From Brachynemurus nebulosus (lineage: Eukaryota > Arthropoda > Insecta > Neuroptera > Myrmeleontidae): DNA of 64,000 nt. Every line of letters starts with the position of its first letter. The first letter of the stretch is position 1. Of the stretch, positions 60,819-64,000 are shown in pieces. Location: the NCBI GenBank assembly GCA_035578155.1, contig JAPWDM010000060.1, positions 268,001 to 332,000 of the forward strand, in the 5' to 3' direction. Under the pieces are notes generated by a model. It made no database searches and was not told the DNA's origin. It worked only from the letters and a program-made list of their open reading frames with translations. The position numbers and the translations under genes were made by a program.

Positions 60819-61340
60819 ATTTTAAACCATTATGGCAAACATGTAGAACAACAGACTATAAACAGACCATAAACCAAAAGTTCTACATGTTTGCCATAAT
60901 GGTTTAAAATTGAATCTTTTAGAGGCTTTAGAAATTAACAGATTAAACAGTGACCCACAAATAGAAGTTTTAAACGATCAAAATGATCTAAATAATTCTC
61001 CTCTATTAAAAATAAATTTCTGAACGAATATAATCACTTCAGTCTTTCAATAACTTTGGACACCCCTATTTTAGTCTTCATAAAGAGGTCACTTATCTGA
61101 ACAGCCATATTATTAGGTAAAAATAAAAATTTTTTCATATCGGTACCTACAAACTGGTTTAATTGCTTTCTTCTTTACACGTATAGTTAGTTGTTTCGAT
61201 ACAAAAATTTTATGGGTTTTTCCCAATTCAATAATATTACACCCCCCTATATATCTTTCTTACCTATAAATTCCCATTAATTATTTTCATCTTTCTCCTC
61301 TGAGGATGACCGAAAGGTTGAAAACGCGTTCAGTAAAAAT
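60819..61340 (+). mobile_element. Penelope-like element 3' end with inverted 5' piece
   Basis: A 31-base perfect inverted pair (60819-60849 and 60880-60910) opens the fragment. From 60880 a frame encodes the C-terminal end of a Penelope-type protein (LNLLEALEIN then a NNSPLL motif), with its stop at 61021-61023. The 3' region has CTGAGGATGACC-GAAA-GGTTGAAAAC at 61299-61324, a hammerhead-like core. The 5' inversion is typical of these insertions. Assignment rests on the tail motif and context. Confidence 0.6.
60880..61023 (+). pseudogene. Penelope-like ORF C-terminus
   Basis: About 47 codons to a TGA. They end in the conserved-looking S-P-L-L tail seen in Penelope-like proteins. Severely truncated. 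Confidence 0.5.
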
Positions 61341-61640
61341 AGTTTTTAATTCGTGAAATAGACAAAGTAATCGAATTTAAATATTTTTCAATATTTTTTA
61401 TTTTACTTTCAATTTTTATAATACTACCCTAATGTACTTATGATGATTACCTACATCTAAAATTTTCAGAAAATTCGCCATTAATTTTAATACTTTCAAC
61501 GCTTAAATGAGTTTTCGTCTTAAAATTAAAAAGAATTTTTTGTTATTGATTTAAAAATAAAACGGTTGTAAAAATTCTTGTTAGTCTTTATTTAGTATTT
61601 TGTGATATGTATTACTGTATAACGATGATTATAACCAAAT
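61341..61640. other. Gene-free AT-rich gap
   Basis: Nothing recognised. Confidence 0.4.
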
Positions 61641-61770
61641 GAGTTTGGTCTAGTGGTTAAGACTGTCGATAATTTCAAAGATGCTTCAGCACTCAGCTTG
61701 GTTAATCGATCGAATCCCGCAACAGTCAACGAAGTAATAAAAAAAAATCAATAATAATTTAGGTGTATAT
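61641..61770 (+). repeat. tRNA-derived SINE head
   Basis: A-box TGGTCTAGTGG and B-box GATCGAATCCC match RNA polymerase III promoter elements at tRNA-like spacing with a long variable region, then an A-rich tail (AATAAAAAAAAAT). The acceptor ends do not pair, so it is not a functional tRNA. Confidence 0.6.
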
Positions 61771-62510
61771 GACAATAAGTTTGTAATATGTGTATGTAAT
61801 GTTAATAAGAAACAAAAAAGGGAATTTTGAATATGTATTTCACAAAAGAAGGTGTAAGATTCAAAGGACTGGTAAATGGAATCTCTGAGTAAATTCTATT
61901 TTTTAATTTTGTAATCTAGACGTAACAATGTTACGTCACAATGTTACGTAACTGAGTGGGAAATTGTAAGTTACATGTGCGTTTTCTGTGACTTTCAGAT
62001 TACATAACGTGTTATTTTGGATTCTGTAATTTTAACGTTATTGTTACAAAACTGTGTTCACTGGGTAATCTTATCCCGATTAAATGTTCCTGTGGGATTC
62101 AATATTATTTAATTATATTAACAGCAAAAAATCATAGATCTTTGAAATGTTTACTAAATTGCTTACTTTGACTACTAGAACTTGTTGAAAATTTCAAAAT
62201 GCAAACTAGATTATGAACTTTTAAAACTGTAGTTGGTTACAAATGCATGCATGCATGCATGATGCATACAATTTATTCATTATTTTATATAGGGTAGAGC
62301 GGGGCTAGTTGAACATAGGTGTAAGTTGGGCAATAGTTAATTTTATAATATTATAAAAATGAAATAAAATGTTCCCACGTGTAAATTAATGCTTTATCTT
62401 GTTTAGAAAAGCAACTTCTAAGGAAATCGTAAAGTTTTAAGCTTTTGAGTTATGTATTTTCGATGAAATTTTTTTTTTATACGATCCCGATCCACAGCAT
62501 ATAGCTTTTA
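61771..62510. other. Gene-free stretch
   Basis: 62065-62100 is a fragment of the 60170 repeat; a (GCAT)n run is at 62245-62262. The rest is unassigned. Confidence 0.45.
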
Positions 62511-62637
62511 GTCGAATTTTTCTTTCAAAAAAATTAGACCTATACAGCCTATACGATAAGAACGGGACGAGGCGAGACTAGGGGCGCTATCCGTTTTCGG
62601 ACTCGTAGAACACGCTCATGGAGAAGAAAAATGTCTG

Positions 62638-62671
<34 letters not shown>

Positions 62672-63645
62672 CGCTACCTGTTGATATGTTGATATGTGTA
62701 GCCCCCCCCCCCCCTATGGGAGCTGAAATTTGGTATGTGGGGCTCATTCCGATGCAGAACAATACTATCAAAGTGGGGTCAAATTTTGGGCAAATTTTGG
62801 ATCCGACTCAACCTTTAAGGGAGTGGTGGGGGTAACAAAACAATAAAACTTTTCCAAACCGGTTGGAAATAATGTTTCGGTCAATTATCTACAACATATC
62901 CAAAATTCAGCTTCTTAGCGTGATTTGGAGGGAGTGGAGAGGGAAAAAGTGTTTTGACTGCATAGAACACTAGAAGCTAACTAAAATAAAAAGGTGTAGC
63001 TCGCTTGGTGTCATTTGTTGGTCGGTCACAGCTTAAAGCATTTAGTCAGTAGGTATAGGTCACCGAATACACTACGATTGTTATGTGTTGTAAGACCATT
63101 ATTGCTTGAGCTACACGTTGATCTGTGTGATAATACTTTGTGTTTTGTAGTTGTGTGTGTGAATACGCACATAGAAGCAAACATCAAACCAACACCACTA
63201 CAAACACTGTGTACCTAAACAACATAGCAATGCGAAGTGGGGAGGATTTTACATCACTTTTCTGCTACACTTGGAATACTATGATAACAGTAGTTTTGCC
63301 CCTTGTTTGGCTTGATCTAACACGCCCACAGCCCTTAGAATTAACGTAGAGGGTTGAAATTCGGTACGTTGATAGAGTTCGTACCTAGGGTCTGCTTTTT
63401 GGACGTTTTAATATTTTACCCCCAGCCCCACCATTTTTAAGCTACAATCATGCTTTTTCGACGTTTTCGAAGTTTGTACCGCTCGCACAGGTCACCCAAA
63501 TAAACCTAGAGCGCTGAAACTTTGTATTCGGATTGAGTTGGTACCAAGGGGATGCCTCTTGGGGGTCTGAACTTTTAACCCTTACCCCCACCATTTTTAT
63601 ACCAAAAAGAACAAGATTTTTCTTGTTTTTTAACAGTTTCGTTCT
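62511..63645 (+). mobile_element. R repeat, copy 4 (3'-truncated)
   Basis: Starts AGTCGAATTTTTC like copy 3, with an AT tract at 62640-62667. It is interrupted by the M repeat (62968-63302), resumes at TTGATCTAACACGCCCACAG, and stops near 63645 before the terminal hairpin. Confidence 0.82.
62968..63302 (-). mobile_element. M repeat, copy 3, inserted in R
   Basis: Opens GAACACTAGAAGC and closes GCCCCTTG. The flanks GTTTTGACT and GTTTGGCT look like a diverged duplication of the R sequence TTTTGGCTGG. It shows M is younger than this R copy. Confidence 0.7.
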
Positions 63646-64000
63646 ACACGGAGAGAAAATTCCTATAAAAATTATTGTGCTCAGCACTACAATCGACGTG
63701 TAAAGGACGAACATATTAAATTCTGTAAGGTAAAAATATAAAGATTATAATTAATCATAAAAAATTTAAAGGTTGGAATGTTCTTTTCGTAATATTATCT
63801 CCGTAAAATTTGTAAAACAGCACAGTAAAAAGTTCCATTACCGACAAAAAAATAATTTTTAATTGTGTTTATTAAAAAAATTTCCATGCTAACATGTTAA
63901 TAATAGAAAGAAAAAAAACGGTTGGTTGTGTTGGGATCGCTCTAATGAAATGTACCTCAATCAGCGAGTCATGGGTTACATGCGCACCATATAGGTGTGG
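63646..64000. other. Gene-free window end
   Basis: Nothing recognised. Confidence 0.4.

Noticed and set aside
61641..61730. Functional tRNA gene
   Set aside because: The boxes are good, but the acceptor ends do not pair and an A-rich tail follows, as in a SINE.

Overview
The window is AT-rich eukaryotic DNA, most probably from an insect. It holds one ordinary host gene, an intact two-exon MCM2 (replicative helicase subunit, 49162-51864) with a 78-base intron. Almost everything else is mobile-element DNA. The insect assignment rests on the transposon mix (P-like THAP transposase, Penelope-like and Jockey-like elements, hAT, mariner and Harbinger MITEs) and on TTAGG-like runs. The order cannot be fixed by eye.

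Left part (1-8300). A 4.15-kb element at 2120-6267 is flanked by a perfect 6-base duplication (CAAATT). Its long inverted arms each carry the same outward-facing coding region of about 103 codons, plus tandem repeats and CCTAA/TTAGG-like tracts. I do not recognise the protein. A nested pair of fold-back hairpins at 7876-8289 shares one identical 11-base loop.

8408-26173 is a decayed Maverick/Polinton of the adintovirus type: an old integrated copy of a midsize DNA virus/transposon. It is bounded by inverted repeats of about 155 and 219 bases that contain TGACGTCA-bearing tandem units. Plus-strand genes are protein-primed-type DNA polymerase B (broken), a PLA2-domain protein, an adenain-like protease, a penton-like minor capsid protein and a truncated major capsid gene. 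Minus-strand genes are an integrase with chromodomain (broken), several small unassigned proteins and a packaging ATPase. Replication and integration genes are heavily broken, while the ATPase and penton frames are uninterrupted. Later insertions include a roughly 1-kb MITE, Helitron-like repeats, and a Jockey-clade non-LTR retrotransposon that cuts off the capsid gene and was itself hit by an LTR-like insert.

26200-48850 is a mosaic of repeats. One family of about 1.67 kb (R) occurs four times, at 26.2, 29.2, 36.5 and 62.5 kb. It ends in a CCGTGA...TCACGG hairpin. A P-element-like THAP transposase gene (35831-38248) carries one R copy in its intron. Several hAT, mariner and Harbinger MITEs are bounded by exact target duplications and are nested up to three or four deep (40534-43966 and 43972-47763). 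A perfect 130-base palindrome lies at 33613-33742.

48850-64000 contains MCM2, then more MITEs (52.4, 53.1 and 54.4-55.4 kb), a block of roughly 490-base tandem repeats (58.1-59.2 kb), a Helitron-like end (60.15 kb), a Penelope-like element tail with a hammerhead-like core (60.8-61.3 kb), a tRNA-like SINE head (61.65 kb) and the fourth R copy. No CRISPR, rRNA or credible functional tRNA was seen.
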